A model generated the notes under the pieces. That model was given only the letters and a program-made list of their open reading frames with translations. It searched no databases and was not told the origin of the DNA. A stretch of DNA of 43,049 bases from an uncultured bacterium. Its GTDB lineage: Bacteria > Planctomycetota > Phycisphaerae > Phycisphaerales > SM1A02. Shown one piece after another: positions 8,201 to 15,865 of this stretch. The stretch's first letter is position 1; each line of letters begins with the position of its first letter. A program made the translations under genes and the position numbers. The DNA lies in contig CAIKXA010000060.1 of the NCBI GenBank assembly GCA_903831295.1, positions 1-43,049 on the forward strand. Direction: 5' to 3'.

Positions 8201-9767
8201 TGGCTTGTAAATAAGCCATTCTGGTGGTGCTGACCGTTGTCCAATCGTCGTTGAGAATTCCGCCAGTGTCGCCACTGTTGGGATTCATGCACCAGTAGGT
8301 CCAACTCATTCCAAGTTTGCCCGCGGCCAAATCATTGGTGCCGTTCAAATCAAGATCGCCATTCATGTAGTCGGTCAACTTGTCCAACCACACTTGGTCG
8401 CTGGTCGTGGCCAGCCTGCTTCCAAACTCGCCAATCAGAATTGGCGCGATATTGTTTGTGTAGATATAGCCCCAGCGTGAATTCCAAACATCATCCATGT
8501 TGTTTGGATATGTCGCGTCGGAGAACCAAGTCTGCGCGAACACGCTGCTTGGATAATCATGTGGCGAATACACCAACTTGTTGTTCACTGAAAGAACAAC
8601 TGGAAACGCCGCGGCGCCAGTGAGGTTGCCGCCCCACCATGTTGTTTGATTGTTGTACTTCTCAACGCCCTCAACAATGATGAGCCAGTTTGGATTTGCC
8701 GCAAGCACGGCGTTTCCACAACGCTCGGCGGCCTTGTTCCAATCAGTCGCGGGCGCGCTGTTGCCCCACGTGGCGGATTTCTTTGGCTCGTTGAAAAGAT
8801 CGGCGCCAATAACCGTGGAGTTGCCGGCGTAATGCTGCGCAAGCATGACCCAATCAGAAATCCAACGGGCCTCCGTGTAGTACGCGTCGCCAGGGATGTA
8901 CCAGACATCTTCACCAATGAAATTGTCAGCCTTGGCGCTATGGCGATCAAGGAACACGCGCAGGCCAATTTGTCCGCAATAATCAATGACTTTGTCCATG
9001 CATTGAAGAGGCGTGAGGCCTTGAAGGTCGGGGTTCTGCGCAAAGTTAATGCTGTTGGTTGTGGCGCCAGCGGCCAACATTTCATTGCAATATGGAATGC
9101 GCAAAGTGTTGAATCCAAGTGACTTCACTTGATCAAGAACGGATTTGTATCCGCGTGTCCATAGACCGTGGAAGACCTTGTTGCTGGTCTCAAAGCCGAA
9201 CCAATTCACGCCGGTGATACGCACTGGATTTCCACTGGCGTCAACAATTTGATTGCCAGATGTGGAAAAATAGCCGGCCGCGGTGCTGCTGCCACTGCTT
9301 ACGGCCGCAAGGGTGATTGAAGAATCATCAATCACCATGCTTGGAACAACAACTGTTCCGCCACCACTTGTACCTCCGCCTGTTCCGCCACCTGTGCCTC
9401 CGCCGGTACCGCCACCAGAGATTCCATTGAGGGCGATCGCGGTGGGCAAGACGCCCGCAACCGCAAAATTGGCAGCGCAACCAACTTCAACAAAGGCGCC
9501 AGGCGCGATTGTGGCGTTGTATGGGGCGTTAATTATTATGTAGTGGTTGCCAACATGCGATTGAATTGTGCCGTTCCAGGCGCTTGTAATTTCCGCGGTC
9601 CAATCAAACTCCAATGTCCAACCCTGAATGGTTTGGGCTGTGTCGTTGGTTATGCGGAACAAGCCTTGACCGCCGCCAGGCCATTGATTTGTATAAGAGA
9701 AAGTGGTTGCAAATGTGGTAGAAGCCGCGAGAAGGATGGATGCAAGTGAATTCCAGATTTTGGACAT
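5268..9767 (-). CDS. Secreted multidomain cellulase: CBM2, GH5, Calx-beta, He_PIG, dockerin-like, He_PIG, GH9, CBM3c
   Basis: This 1499-residue protein starts at ATG 9767, which has AAAGGA 8 bases upstream; a longer frame to 9818 lacks this support. Order: signal peptide (1-20), CBM2 (21-110), glycine/threonine linker (118-137), GH5 endoglucanase (about 163-525; acid/base Glu327 in LFNEP, nucleophile Glu447 in IGEFG), Calx-beta-like domain (530-630), He_PIG (633-714), dockerin-like pair (718-770), He_PIG (798-877), GH9 (885-1318; YYDAGDH with Asp937 and Asp940, NPHHR, acid Glu1301 in CNEVALDYNAGF) and a CBM3c-like module (about 1333-1495) in the usual place behind GH9. Both glycosidase modules keep their catalytic residues, so this should be an active double cellulase, with a processive endoglucanase suggested by GH9-CBM3c. 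The LPMO gene follows 101 bp downstream. Confidence 0.95.
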   Translation of the reverse strand: MSKIWNSLASILLAASTTFATTFSYTNQWPGGGQGLFRITNDTAQTIQGWTLEFDWTAEITSAWNGTIQSHVGNHYIIINAPYNATIAPGAFVEVGCAANFAVAGVLPTAIALNGISGGGTGGGTGGGTGGGTSGGGTVVVPSMVIDDSSITLAAVSSGSSTAAGYFSTSGNQIVDASGNPVRITGVNWFGFETSNKVFHGLWTRGYKSVLDQVKSLGFNTLRIPYCNEMLAAGATTNSINFAQNPDLQGLTPLQCMDKVIDYCGQIGLRVFLDRHSAKADNFIGEDVWYIPGDAYYTEARWISDWVMLAQHYAGNSTVIGADLFNEPKKSATWGNSAPATDWNKAAERCGNAVLAANPNWLIIVEGVEKYNNQTTWWGGNLTGAAAFPVVLSVNNKLVYSPHDYPSSVFAQTWFSDATYPNNMDDVWNSRWGYIYTNNIAPILIGEFGSRLATTSDQVWLDKLTDYMNGDLDLNGTNDLAAGKLGMSWTYWCMNPNSGDTGGILNDDWTTVSTTRMAYLQASLAPSLGAGSAGAAPQYMNFPVTLSAAASGAVTVAYTTVNGTAIAGTNYTTASGTLSFAAGETTKSITVAIPNQAATTGKQFTVQLSSVAGATLADAAATGTLLSTTLPGAPVITSASTASGSVGVAFEYQITASGSASSYSALGLPAGLSLNTTTGLISGTPTTAAASTITIRATNAGGTGSASLALTVTQPALCAGDVNLDSKVDAADVGAILGNWGSASSLYDLNSDGVTDSADLAVVLGAWGDCVTSGGGSGTGGETDTGSGTGGGTGGAVAPVVTSSVSAAGTVGSAFSYQITASGTPTSFGATGLPAGLSVNVTSGLISGTPTLAATTNVMLSASNAVGTATQSLALAVSPASVPGTFNYAEVLQKSLYFYDAQRSGNVANDFRVVWRGDSALTDGSDVGVDLTGGYYDAGDHVKFGLPMASSLSLLAWSGIEYGAAYDKTAQKQALLAAVRWGTDFIIKAHPSANVLYGQVGNGSLDHSYWGPSETMNMARPSYAITAAKPGSDLAGESAAAMAAASMLFRSSDPAYADTLLAHARTLFTFADTYRGKYSDSITDAASFYNSWSGYYDELAWSAAWMYRATGEAAYLTKAESIYSQNISGLPLKWTHNWDDKTYGVTVLLAQLTGKSVYKTAAEKWLNFWTVGDNGSKIAYTAGGLAWLDQWGSLRYSANTSFLALVYSDRVGDVGTRYRDFARNQIDYMLGKNPNARSYVVGFGVNPPVNPHHRGAHGSWNGSMTTPVASRHILYGALVGGPSTTSDASYSDDRSNYICNEVALDYNAGFTGAVARLAQDSTGVPVSNFPPASEAGSIDDEFFVEASINQQGSGFTEIRALLNNRSAFPAVGSSAFSMRYFVDLSELFAAGYDQTSVVVSGNYIQNGTVATALKVYDAARKLYYVDVSFAGTFIAPGTGSSYWREAQFRMALKTGVPATAWSAANDPSFAGLGVGNTNMIQTSKIAVYDNGLKITGVLP
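7137..7871 (-). repeat. He_PIG, dockerin-like, He_PIG module block in the cellulase gene
   Basis: Two He_PIG copies (7626-7871 and 7137-7376) flank a dockerin-like EF-hand pair (7458-7616) and a Gly/Thr/Ser linker. The modules repeat those in the downstream LPMO gene. They probably act as spacers or calcium-stabilised attachment modules between GH5 and GH9. No cohesin domain is encoded in the window. Confidence 0.75.
9357..9416 (-). repeat. Glycine/threonine linker repeat (GGGT units) in the cellulase
   Basis: An 18- to 20-residue run of GGGT-type units separates the N-terminal CBM2 from GH5. The DNA is a short tandem repeat of a 12-base unit with synonymous changes. It is a flexible linker, not a mobile repeat. 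Confidence 0.8.
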
Positions 9768-10308
9768 TTTTATTTCCTTTACAAATTGATATAGAACAGA
9801 GCACAACTCTTCAGTCATACAAATACGCTTCGGAAGTGAAATTATTTTTGAGAGATGAGGCGGGTCTAATCGCTCATCTGATGTGTCCTCAGTGCCGCAT
9901 GCTCAAGCTTGCAGATTCAACACGAAACAATCTGCATCAATCACTACGGTGATAAATTGGGCGATGTTGCCTGAATAAAATAAAATAAATCTATTTGTTT
10001 TTTATGCGCCAAAAGAAAGTAACTTTTGGGCGATAAGTCTCACCACTTGCATGGGGAATTGTGTTTTGAAGCTGAAGACAAATGCAACACAAGTTGCGTC
10101 TAATAGTTATCAGATATGTAAATGCTCCAGGTGCGCGCGAGACAAACGTGTGACAAATGCGGCGCAAATATGGCATAAATGCGACACACACACTTATAGA
10201 TTGGTTCATAACAATTCATTCAAAATGATTGTTTGAAATGCAAGCCCAACTTGATGCGCGAGCATTCGAAAAGCTTTGGGCTTGGATTGAATCACTCTCC
10301 AAGCAACA
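9768..10308. other. 541-bp intergenic region upstream of the cellulase gene
   Basis: No protein-coding gene is convincing here. The region holds the cellulase 5' leader (AAAGGA at the 9767 start) and AT-rich stretches around 9975-10005 that could hold promoters. It also holds several AAATGC-containing imperfect repeats (10080-10091, 10155-10166, 10177-10188) and two inverted repeats (10010-10030 region and 10241-10284). No confident promoter hexamers were assigned. Confidence 0.5.
10241..10284 (-). terminator. Inverted repeat downstream of guaD, possible weak terminator
   Basis: CAAGCCCAA (10241-10249) and TTGGGCTTG (10276-10284) form a perfect 9-bp stem just past the guaD stop on the minus strand. 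The loop is long and only a short T-rich stretch follows, so it may equally be a 3'-end stability element. Confidence 0.3.
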
Positions 10309-10800
10309 TCAGTAAGCGATTTTTTTATTGTTGTGTTGCCAATCAACAAACGCTTGCTGCGCCTCGTCGCGCAATAACTGAGTCATGGGAATGGCGCGCG
10401 CCTGTGGAGCCTTTGCGATCTCTTGATAAATAAAGTCGTCGTCAAATTGAATGTTGGCGGCGTCGATTTTGGTGTTGGCGTAGTAAATTTTTCCAAGGCG
10501 CGCCCAGTAAATGGCGGACAGGCACATGGGGCACGGCTCGCAACTTGTGTAAATAACGGCGCCGGACAAATCGAAATTGTTGATATGGGCGCAGGCGGCG
10601 CGAATGGCCACCACTTCCGCATGCGCGGTGGGATCGTTGCTGGCGGTGACGCGGTTGAAACCTTCGCCAATAATTTGGGCATCTTTCACAATCACGGCCC
10701 CAAATGGCCCGCCGTTACGCTGCGAAACATTTTCTCGCGACAAGGCGATGGCGCGGCGCATGAATTGTTGGTGCTGATGCTCGTCTGTTGATTTATTCAT
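10309..10800 (-). CDS. guaD: Guanine deaminase (GuaD, CMP/dCMP deaminase fold)
   Basis: This 163-residue cytosolic zinc enzyme hydrolyses guanine to xanthine and ammonia, the entry of guanine into purine catabolism. The zinc site is clear: TAHAEVVAIR (His and catalytic Glu) and TSCEPCPMCLSAIYWAR (two Cys). The FDDDFIYQEI segment and the C-terminal NNKKIAY ending match Bacillus GuaD and not the tRNA deaminase TadA, so guanine deaminase is preferred. The ATG at 10800 has GGAAAG about 9 bases upstream; a TTG at 10818 is possible but less likely. It lies 129 bp downstream of the purine-degradation fusion gene on the same strand, which fits a purine-catabolic operon. Confidence 0.88.
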   Translation of the reverse strand: MNKSTDEHQHQQFMRRAIALSRENVSQRNGGPFGAVIVKDAQIIGEGFNRVTASNDPTAHAEVVAIRAACAHINNFDLSGAVIYTSCEPCPMCLSAIYWARLGKIYYANTKIDAANIQFDDDFIYQEIAKAPQARAIPMTQLLRDEAQQAFVDWQHNNKKIAY

Positions 10801-10929
10801 GCTTTTATCTTTCCACAAAGAACGCTGGATAAGGCGCTTGTTGTTGCCACACCTATCTTAAATTGAATTTGATGCATGGGCGTGAAGGGGTTGCGTAAGA
10901 AATTGAACAATACACGCAAGAAATTGTGT

Positions 10930-13900
10930 TCATAGAGCGGCGAACACCCGCACTCTATTCATGCCGCCATCTGGAAACGCGGTGACACGAATTTGGTCGC
11001 AGACTTCTAGGTGATGAATGGAAAATTGAATTGAGTTGGCAGCGAAGGCTTTTACATTGGTGCGACTGACCAGCGGAACCCACTTGTTATTGCACAGGCC
11101 TTCGACCGTGATTTCACGCGGATTGTTATTCACAAAATATGTGAAAGCAATTTCAACGCAGCCAATTCGCGCGGGCTTGGCAAGCGCAATGACCACATTT
11201 TCGCTGTGCCCCGCTTCGCGGCTGCGCGCCGACTCAAGTCCATCAAACATGTTCAATGGTGGATAAGGGGAAATCACTTGCGCGGCTGGTCCGTAATGCT
11301 GATTGGACGCGGAAACAATCGTTGCGCCAAAGGCGGCGCACGCAAGATCTAGTTCACTTTGATTGGCGCGCGCGAGGTTGCCCTTGATGGCGTCGTGGTT
11401 GGCCGAGTACTTGGGGGTGAGTGGCTTGCGCGTTTGCGCATCAAATGGCGGGCAAACAACGCAAGACTGCGCGAACAATTTGGCTTTCTCGTGTGCCGGA
11501 AGATTTTTTCCGTACAACGCCAGCCTTGTCACTCCGCCATCGGGATACATGGAAACTTGAATACGCGTGAACTCCGCGCCTTGCGACACGGCGTTGAATG
11601 CATGAAATGAATGCCCCTCAAGCGGAGAGCGCGCGACGATATCTTGCCAGCATTTATGAGCTTTGTCCCAGCCTTGCACGCGAATTGCGGGAGCGTGGTT
11701 GCCCAAATGAAATTGCGTTGACACGCTTACGCAATCAATCGCGGCGGCATTTTTCATTTCAAAGATCATGTGGTCGAACTCGCGCGGATTGTGACGAACA
11801 CTTTCCCAGCTATCCATAACTTTCCCCTGCTTTCCAAAAAGCGCGGGCTCAAATGTTGGAAGATTGGGCGAAAGCAGATTTTCAGCGCGCGCAAAGCGTT
11901 GATTGGAAACTTCTTCAATGCGCGCGCCAACGGCAAGATTGAAATCCGCAAGCGCGTCGCGGGCGCCACGTCGCGCGATGGCCTCTGGCAAATCGGCTTG
12001 GAAAGCGCCAAAGATAAGTTCACGGTATCCGGCGTTCACGCGCTGTTCCTGCGGAATATGATCGACAATAAATTCGTTTTGGAAACGCGTGTCATCTACG
12101 CCTTGCATCTTGAAGTGGCGCAAGACGATCTGCGCGACCTCCGCGATAAACAACAGGCCGTTGTGTTCGCCGTTTGCAAGAACGACCAAGCCCGCGCCCA
12201 TATCGGGACCCGCGTAACAATGAATGAACAACGCGCGAAAGCCGTCATTGGCGCCTTGATGAATGCACAAGCGATTTGGACCGGCGTTGGCCGTGAAAAT
12301 ACCAAGACCCATATTGCAACCCATGAACTTTTGCGAGCCTTTGTCCACGCCATGCAACATGCGCACCGCAGTGTCATGCGAAATTGGACCCGCACCATCA
12401 AGATTGTGATACGCGTTTGTGAGTGCGCGTAGAAATTGCGCCACATCTGCCGCCGGCGCGACGGCGCCCGCTGCGAAAGCTGGAAACATAATGCGAGTGC
12501 CTTCAATTGCTTGACCTGAATCGGTATAACCGCTGGCGTATTCCAAATTGGATTGATTGGATTGCTCAAATGTGAACAAGTTCATTTGCAGAGCGCGCAG
12601 AAACGGCGCGGTGAGCGTTGCAATGTTCTGCGCGGCGAGTGTTTCAATGACATGCTCCAACACAATGAAGCCGCCGCCGGAATATTGAAACGCGCTGCCG
12701 GGTTCGCTGAGAACTCCTGTTGGTTCATAGTTAAATTGATCGTGGTCGGCGATCAACTGGCTTGCGCTTGGCATTGGCCGATCCGTGGAAACACCACTGA
12801 CATAGTGAAGGTTGAGCGCCTCGTGACTCATGAGATGAGCCAGCGTGACTTGATCGGCCCATTCTGGATGTTTGGGATTGAGTGAAAGCACACGAATGCT
12901 TGACGATGTCTTTGCCAATAGGGCGTTCACGCATGTATCAAGGGAAATATTGGCGGAGCGAAAATATTCCATGGCGAAACATGTGGCAATGCTTTTGCTC
13001 AGTGAAGCAATTTCAAAACATGTTTGTGGAGTGACGGGCTTTGCAGCGGCGCGTTGGCCAAACTCGATGGACTGATAGGCGCCATCCGCCGCGGACACAC
13101 TCATTGAAGCGCCAGAAACATTGCGCCGCTGCATTGCGGCTTGAATATGCTCAACAACAGAGTCAAGTGGATGCGCGCACAAACGCTTGCATGTGATTTG
13201 CCACAACGCTTCACGCGCGTTGACCAGTTCCTGCTCTAGAGAATTTTCCAACCGCGCCGTCAGCGCCGCCAACATTTCCTCGCCCGACTTTCCTTGCGCT
13301 GAAATAAGAAATTTAAATTTAAATTTCTCCAAGTAGCGCGCGCCAAGCAGGCGAAGTTGCTCGAGAGTGTGATTGGACTTTTGTTGTGGAGGACCAGCCG
13401 AATTATTCGGCATGCTGTGGATTGAATCGCGCCCGTGTACCTGGGCATCCGTGTGCAACACTTTTGATTGCTCTCCAGCGGCCGTGGCGTCAAGCGTGCG
13501 AGCGCTCTCGCCAATGTCGCCGTGAAAACTGGCGGCTTCAAGCACATCGGCCACGCTGAATGATTGAATCAACTGCTCCGCGGCGCGCATGTCCAACACA
13601 GGCTTGCGTGACATGGCGCTGGCAAATGCGTGGCTGCCGCAGGCGCTGAAGTAAGCGTGGTATCGAGCCACATGCGCCGGTAATTGATATTTGCTTGGCT
13701 CAATCTGCGCCATGGCTTTCCACGGATCGCTTTCATTGCGAATGCAATCCAACGTGAATGGAAGCAGTAACTCCGAGGCAAACTCAACAGGCTTGTCGCT
13801 GCTCATGAGCTGCAACATGATGTTCATGGCAACGGGATACCACTTGCGCGTGCGCTCATTCCATTTCACCTGCGTGATCTTGTCGGCGGTGGAAAAATCT

Positions 13901-15798
13901 TTTTGAATGAAGCGCATTTCTTGGTGGGCAATACGCACAAATTCCTCAACATCAAATCGCCCGTGACGTAACTCGTGCCACACCTCCCAGCGTGAGCGCT
14001 CGGCGGTTGCCAGATCGTCCATCACGCGAACAGGAACGCCGTCGATCGTGGCTGGTAGCGCGACGCAACCATTGCCGCTGAGCCAGTCGGTGAGATATTG
14101 CAGCGACTGGAAAATGTTGTAGCGAATTTCGCGCGGATCATTGTTGGCGATAAAGTTGGATTGCTTTTCGTCGGCCACTAGAAGCGCGCGCGGATAGAGC
14201 GCGTCGGCTGGATCAAGCCCGTCAACATCCGCGCCATGAATAAAGTCCAACATGTCGCTGTGAAATTTGGGAAGCAGAAGCGCCTTCACCAAGTCGTCCA
14301 ACGCGGCGCGGTCCGCATTTTGAAATCGTTTCCACGCCTCGACAAGCGCCAAACCAAGCCGCACAAAATCAGGGTGAGCAACCCAAAAACCATTCAAATT
14401 GCGCTTCAGTTGCGTGATGACATCTTTGATGAAACCTTTTATTGCAACTTGAAAAGAATCGCTTTGCATGTCGCTGTCGGAAGGCAACACGCCGTACATG
14501 CCTCCAATCTTTATGCCGCCGCGCGAGCCCACGACCGCGGCCAACAGATCATGCGAGGCCTTGATGTGCTTGATGACGATATTGGGATCGGCCTTCACCG
14601 GTATGCGATAATTGGCGTCCTCTTTCATCAAACGCGCGGTGGACGCGAGATAATCGTGCCAACCCAGTGATGCGCCGGCGAAATACGGATGCAGCGCGTC
14701 CATAATTTCGTTCACTCGAAATACAGCGCGCGGATTTTCAAGAACAATCATCAAGCGAACAGTGCCTGTTTGGTATTGCGGATGAGCGCGCTGAATCAAT
14801 CGCTCGGCATGCTCAATCATGACGCGGATATACGCGGCCTCCTCCTCGTTCTCCAACTTTGGAACATAAAATGCCAACGCCTTGGGGTTGTCCCAGTTGG
14901 CGTAAAGATGCAACGCGAAGTCATACAAGTGCAGCGGCAGCGGATTATTTTTGTAGAACAAGAACGCGCAAGGAATGGCGAGCCCTGGAAATCGCTTGAT
15001 TGGCTGGGATAAATGGCTGGTTTCTAGCGCGTAATTCTTGCCTGTGCGCTGATCCGTGAATGAAATATTTTTTTTGAAACAGTTGGTCAGGTTCTCGCCG
15101 GCAAGAAGGAGATCCGCACGCAAAGGTGTTTTTGAATCCTCATCGTCCGCGCCCCACATGGGAGCGCCATTGAAATCACGCAGCAACTGAGCCACGATCG
15201 CGGGCTCGCCAGGCAACTTGCGATGAAAGGCGTTCATGGCGTTGATGGAAAGTTTGGCGTCATCCGGTGGCCCGAACAAAGTCACATGGTGCCCAAGCAA
15301 AAATTCCGGAATTGGCGCGACGGGTTTACCGCCACCCGCCTTGCAGTAAAATTCATTCTTGGGACCGACCACAATGCGTCCGTCGACGTCCTCTTGACCA
15401 ATGATGGTTTGATAATCGCGGTCACCATAGTCAACGCGTAACTTGCGATTCAATTCAAAACAGGCGCGCGTGCGTTGGTCAATGAACTCGCGATCCGCGA
15501 CGCGCTGACGCAACACGGCGCGTAAATTGTTTTGCACAAGATCAAATAGTTCGCACAAATACCCAAGAGACTCCGGCGTTTCCAAGCCCCCGCTTTCGCC
15601 CACTTGAAACAAATTCGCCACGCCTTCCACCGCGCGCAATTGCTGCTGAATATGCGTCATGAACTCAGCGGAGATGAAGTCGCGGTAATCAGCGTTCTTG
15701 GATTCGTGCCCGTGATTGTCACCGCTCATATTTAGAAGATACCCATCGCAAGATGATCCCACTTTCACAAAGTGAATTATTCCGCGAGACAATTTCAC
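10930..15798 (-). CDS. Four-domain purine-degradation fusion: malate synthase-like, OHCU decarboxylase, beta-lactamase-like hydrolase, allantoicase
   Basis: This is one open frame of 1622 residues with no signal peptide. Residues about 40-690 resemble malate synthase A: conserved Arg269, metal ligands Glu354 and Asp382, catalytic base Asp595 in MDDLATAE, and SGNGCV. Residues about 712-875 resemble OHCU decarboxylase: CGS at 720-722, His759 in FHGDIGE, GEQ, GKSGEEMLAAL. Residues about 882-1235 are a class C beta-lactamase-like serine hydrolase: Ser932 and Lys935 in SLSK, Tyr1039 in YSGG, His1180 in HQGANDG. Residues about 1300-1622 are allantoicase with two homologous repeats, each ending in a PDGG-R motif. 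Together they could make allantoin, cleave allantoate and consume glyoxylate. The GTG at 15798 has AAAGGG 8 bases upstream; ATG at 15729 is the alternative start. A divergent HIU hydrolase and downstream guaD support the role. The serine-hydrolase substrate is unknown. Confidence 0.9.
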   Translation of the reverse strand: MKLSRGIIHFVKVGSSCDGYLLNMSGDNHGHESKNADYRDFISAEFMTHIQQQLRAVEGVANLFQVGESGGLETPESLGYLCELFDLVQNNLRAVLRQRVADREFIDQRTRACFELNRKLRVDYGDRDYQTIIGQEDVDGRIVVGPKNEFYCKAGGGKPVAPIPEFLLGHHVTLFGPPDDAKLSINAMNAFHRKLPGEPAIVAQLLRDFNGAPMWGADDEDSKTPLRADLLLAGENLTNCFKKNISFTDQRTGKNYALETSHLSQPIKRFPGLAIPCAFLFYKNNPLPLHLYDFALHLYANWDNPKALAFYVPKLENEEEAAYIRVMIEHAERLIQRAHPQYQTGTVRLMIVLENPRAVFRVNEIMDALHPYFAGASLGWHDYLASTARLMKEDANYRIPVKADPNIVIKHIKASHDLLAAVVGSRGGIKIGGMYGVLPSDSDMQSDSFQVAIKGFIKDVITQLKRNLNGFWVAHPDFVRLGLALVEAWKRFQNADRAALDDLVKALLLPKFHSDMLDFIHGADVDGLDPADALYPRALLVADEKQSNFIANNDPREIRYNIFQSLQYLTDWLSGNGCVALPATIDGVPVRVMDDLATAERSRWEVWHELRHGRFDVEEFVRIAHQEMRFIQKDFSTADKITQVKWNERTRKWYPVAMNIMLQLMSSDKPVEFASELLLPFTLDCIRNESDPWKAMAQIEPSKYQLPAHVARYHAYFSACGSHAFASAMSRKPVLDMRAAEQLIQSFSVADVLEAASFHGDIGESARTLDATAAGEQSKVLHTDAQVHGRDSIHSMPNNSAGPPQQKSNHTLEQLRLLGARYLEKFKFKFLISAQGKSGEEMLAALTARLENSLEQELVNAREALWQITCKRLCAHPLDSVVEHIQAAMQRRNVSGASMSVSAADGAYQSIEFGQRAAAKPVTPQTCFEIASLSKSIATCFAMEYFRSANISLDTCVNALLAKTSSSIRVLSLNPKHPEWADQVTLAHLMSHEALNLHYVSGVSTDRPMPSASQLIADHDQFNYEPTGVLSEPGSAFQYSGGGFIVLEHVIETLAAQNIATLTAPFLRALQMNLFTFEQSNQSNLEYASGYTDSGQAIEGTRIMFPAFAAGAVAPAADVAQFLRALTNAYHNLDGAGPISHDTAVRMLHGVDKGSQKFMGCNMGLGIFTANAGPNRLCIHQGANDGFRALFIHCYAGPDMGAGLVVLANGEHNGLLFIAEVAQIVLRHFKMQGVDDTRFQNEFIVDHIPQEQRVNAGYRELIFGAFQADLPEAIARRGARDALADFNLAVGARIEEVSNQRFARAENLLSPNLPTFEPALFGKQGKVMDSWESVRHNPREFDHMIFEMKNAAAIDCVSVSTQFHLGNHAPAIRVQGWDKAHKCWQDIVARSPLEGHSFHAFNAVSQGAEFTRIQVSMYPDGGVTRLALYGKNLPAHEKAKLFAQSCVVCPPFDAQTRKPLTPKYSANHDAIKGNLARANQSELDLACAAFGATIVSASNQHYGPAAQVISPYPPLNMFDGLESARSREAGHSENVVIALAKPARIGCVEIAFTYFVNNNPREITVEGLCNNKWVPLVSRTNVKAFAANSIQFSIHHLEVCDQIRVTAFPDGGMNRVRVFAAL

Positions 15799-15865
15799 GG
15801 CTTTTACCCTTTGGCGCTTTCAGACAAAGATTGACCGTCATGCAAAACTGATTTAGCCTGACTCC
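15799..15865. promoter_or_regulatory. Divergent promoter region between the purine fusion gene and HIUase
   Basis: Only 67 bp separate the two divergent starts, so shared control is likely. AAAGGG at 15806-15811 (minus-strand sense) is the probable ribosome site of the fusion gene. If the fusion starts at ATG 15729, the shared region is 136 bp. No operator palindrome was identified. Confidence 0.45.

Noticed and set aside
9357..9416. Tandem DNA repeat as a CRISPR-like or VNTR array
   Set aside because: It is a glycine/threonine linker inside the cellulase frame.
10309..10800. tRNA adenosine deaminase TadA for the deaminase gene
   Set aside because: The FDDDFIYQEI segment and the C-terminal NNKKIAY ending fit guanine deaminase, and the purine context agrees.
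15679..15747. ATG 15729 as start of the purine fusion gene
   Set aside because: Not excluded, but it lacks a ribosome site, whereas GTG 15798 has AAAGGG at 8-base spacing. The longer form is reported with this alternative.
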